Source of the DNA: Nitrososphaerota archaeon
GTDB lineage: Archaea; Thermoproteota; Nitrososphaeria; Nitrososphaerales; Gagatemarchaeaceae
Length of the DNA: 64,000 bases
Reading direction: 5' to 3'
Assembly (NCBI GenBank): GCA_027320425.1
Contig: DAHVLJ010000004.1
Span: 1 to 64,000 of the forward strand
Of this stretch, positions 62,945-64,000 are shown one piece after another. The stretch's first letter is position 1. Each line of letters begins with the position of its first letter. Below the pieces are notes generated by a model, which did no database searches, was not told where the DNA came from, and worked only from the letters and a program-made list of their open reading frames with translations. The translations under genes and the position numbers were made by a program.

Positions 62945-63406
62945 TCAGACGGTGACGCCGAGGATCCGTCTGTAGTTGTAGTCCTTCCTGATCGCAGGGT
63001 GCGCCGGATCGATGAGCACGCACTCATACCACGCGTGGATCCCATCCTGCCACACCGGATATGAGCCCAAGAGCTTCATGTTCGGGTGCCGTTCACCGAC
63101 TCTCCGTTCGGCGACCTGCTGGGAAGATACCGCGGACTTTATCTTGAGAACACCCATGTGTTTCGGCCTGCGCCCTGACGTGGGCCTCTGCTTCCTCATG
63201 CCTCCCCTGGATACCCGCATTCGTACGACGACCACGCCCTCCTTGGCCTTGTAGCCGATGGCCCTCGCCCTGTCCAGGCGCCACGGGTGGTCCACCCTGA
63301 GCATGGCTGGCTGCTTACGCAGCTCTACCGCCCTGGTCCTCATGTCCCCTCCCTTCTCATGCAGGATCTGCTGCCAGGTCCCGGAAATCTGGCTGTACAT
63401 CGGCAT
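62945..63406 (-). CDS. rpl15e: 50S ribosomal protein L15e
   Basis: A 153-aa archaeal/eukaryotic protein: LRKQPAMLRVDHPWRLDRARAIGYKAKEGVVVVRMRVSRGGMRKQRPTSGRRPKHMGVLKIKSAVSSQQVAERRVGERHPNMKLLGSYPVWQDGIHAWYECVLIDPAHPAI. The N-terminus is shorter than in eukaryotes, as usual in archaea. It converges on the FNR gene with a 1-nt gap. Confidence 0.95.
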   Translation of the reverse strand: MPMYSQISGTWQQILHEKGGDMRTRAVELRKQPAMLRVDHPWRLDRARAIGYKAKEGVVVVRMRVSRGGMRKQRPTSGRRPKHMGVLKIKSAVSSQQVAERRVGERHPNMKLLGSYPVWQDGIHAWYECVLIDPAHPAIRKDYNYRRILGVTV

Positions 63407-63449
63407 TTGGGCGCCTCGTTTCGAGTCGGCAGATAAACGTTCGGCTGAG

Positions 63450-64000
63450 TCAGCCCGAGGCGAAGAAGGAGCGGACCTTGTCGCCTATCACGGTTATCGC
63501 GTTCACCTGGGCCTCCTCCGTCTGGCCCCCGATGTGAGGCGTGAGGATGGTGTTTGGAGCGGCCACTATCGCCCCGGTCGGAGGCTCAGTCTCGAAGACA
63601 TCGAGGGCGGCCCCGCCTATCCTCCCTTCTTTCAGGGCGGCCGCGAGCGCGTCTTCGTCAACCACCCCTCCGCGCGAGGTGTTCACGAGGACCGCCCCCC
63701 GTCTCATGCGGGAGATGCGGGCGAGACCGACGAGGTGCGAGGTCTCTGGGGTAAACGGCACGTGGAGGGTGATGTAATCTGATCCCTCGAAGAGCTCGTC
63801 GAGGCCCACCGAGCGGGCGCCGATCGCATCCAGGACGGGCTGCGATATGGGGACGACGTCGTAGACCAGTATCTGCATGCCCATGACCTTCGCGACCTCT
63901 CCGATCCTTCTTCCGATCCTTCCGACGCCGACTATTCCGAGGACTTTTCCCTTCAGCTCCCGGCCCGTCAGCGAGTTCTTCTCCCACTTCCCGGCCTTTA
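63450..64000 (-). CDS. D-3-phosphoglycerate dehydrogenase-like 2-hydroxyacid dehydrogenase (partial)
   Basis: The frame continues past the right edge, so the N-terminus is missing. The visible part has the NAD loop GKVLGIVGVGRIGRRIGEVAKVMG, the D-2-hydroxyacid signature YITLHVPFTPETSHLVG, LVNTSRGGVVDEDALAAALKEGRIGGAALDVFETEPP with Arg and Glu of the active site, and LTPHIGGQTEEAQ with the catalytic His. The C-terminus ends soon after, so there is no ACT domain. It is the short form, and serine synthesis or glyoxylate/hydroxypyruvate reduction are both possible. Confidence 0.9.
   Translation of the reverse strand, partial: KAGKWEKNSLTGRELKGKVLGIVGVGRIGRRIGEVAKVMGMQILVYDVVPISQPVLDAIGARSVGLDELFEGSDYITLHVPFTPETSHLVGLARISRMRRGAVLVNTSRGGVVDEDALAAALKEGRIGGAALDVFETEPPTGAIVAAPNTILTPHIGGQTEEAQVNAITVIGDKVRSFFASG

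Noticed and set aside
1-64000. CRISPR arrays, insertion sequences, rRNA genes, replication origin
   Set aside because: No regularly spaced direct repeats, no transposase or integrase motifs, no rRNA-like stretches and no Orc1/Cdc6 or origin repeats were seen on either strand.

Overview
This 64 kb window is GC-rich archaeal chromosome. Eukaryote-like ribosomal proteins (S28e, L7Ae, L18e, L19e, L32e, S4e, L15e), RpoD/RpoN, a thermosome, FEN1, Cbf5, deoxyhypusine and diphthamide enzymes, GGPP synthase and geranylgeranyl reductase leave no doubt about the domain. Gene content and order (an spc-type operon running on into secY-adkA-EMC3-cmk-cbf5 without L34e or L14e, a SufBDSU-Rieske cluster, four-subunit SDH, tRNA genes with several introns) fit best with Thermoproteota of the Nitrososphaeria/Thaumarchaeota type. 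That placement is an inference. No ammonia-oxidation gene is present, and an SSS/DUF3311 carboxylate-type transporter with SDH suggests a respiring organism that takes up organic compounds. No CRISPR array, IS element, prophage or replication origin was seen.

Layout: 1-0.9 kb, tail of a VWA-type protein, then S28e and L7Ae. 0.9-9.0 kb (minus), an operon from rpoD through L18e, L13, S9, rpoN and S2 into MEMO, mevalonate kinase, isopentenyl phosphate kinase, GGPP synthase and gltX, which mixes translation, transcription and membrane-lipid precursor genes. 9.1-10.6 kb (plus), S13-S4-S11. 10.6-14.6 kb, a divergent HTH regulator/glmS pair and deoxyhypusine synthase. 14.6-18.5 kb (minus), guaB-purA-purB. 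18.6-31.2 kb (minus), the L22-to-cbf5 superoperon ending at a tRNA-Ser gene. 31.3-34.9 kb (plus), sdhACDB and a small membrane protein. 34.9-40.7 kb (minus), sufC, then sufB-sufD-Rieske-sufS-sufU. 40.8-46.9 kb, methionine sulfoxide reductase, aquaporin, thermosome, and an operon with DUF371 and a mevalonate-diphosphate-decarboxylase homologue. 46.9-51.1 kb (minus), SDR, a HEAT protein, an MDR dehydrogenase and a carboxylate-type symporter. 51.3-51.5 kb (minus), tRNA-Lys with three introns. 51.6-64 kb, dph5, an FAD-synthase-like protein, translin, a Hjc-like nuclease, thioesterase, MBL hydrolase, FEN1, aEF-1beta, GGR, Pth2, TruD, ferredoxin-NADP reductase, L15e and a truncated PGDH.

Most interesting: (1) a tRNA-Lys(CUU) gene whose cloverleaf closes only when three short introns are removed (D arm, anticodon loop, T arm); (2) a tRNA-Ser(GGA) gene that needs two introns removed; (3) a half-size HEAT-repeat protein with the paired His-Glu motifs of deoxyhypusine hydroxylase, in a genome that also carries deoxyhypusine synthase; (4) two metabolic genes (isopentenyl phosphate kinase and purA) whose conserved N-termini have no ATG/GTG/TTG but a well-placed ACG; (5) matching 7-4-7 palindromes in front of both suf transcription units; (6) an MVD homologue with Gln where the catalytic Asp is expected.

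Transcription signals: many operon-leading genes have a TATA-like hexamer about 20-30 nt before the start codon, which points to mostly leaderless mRNAs. Inside operons, ATGA/TTGA/GTGA overlaps dominate.
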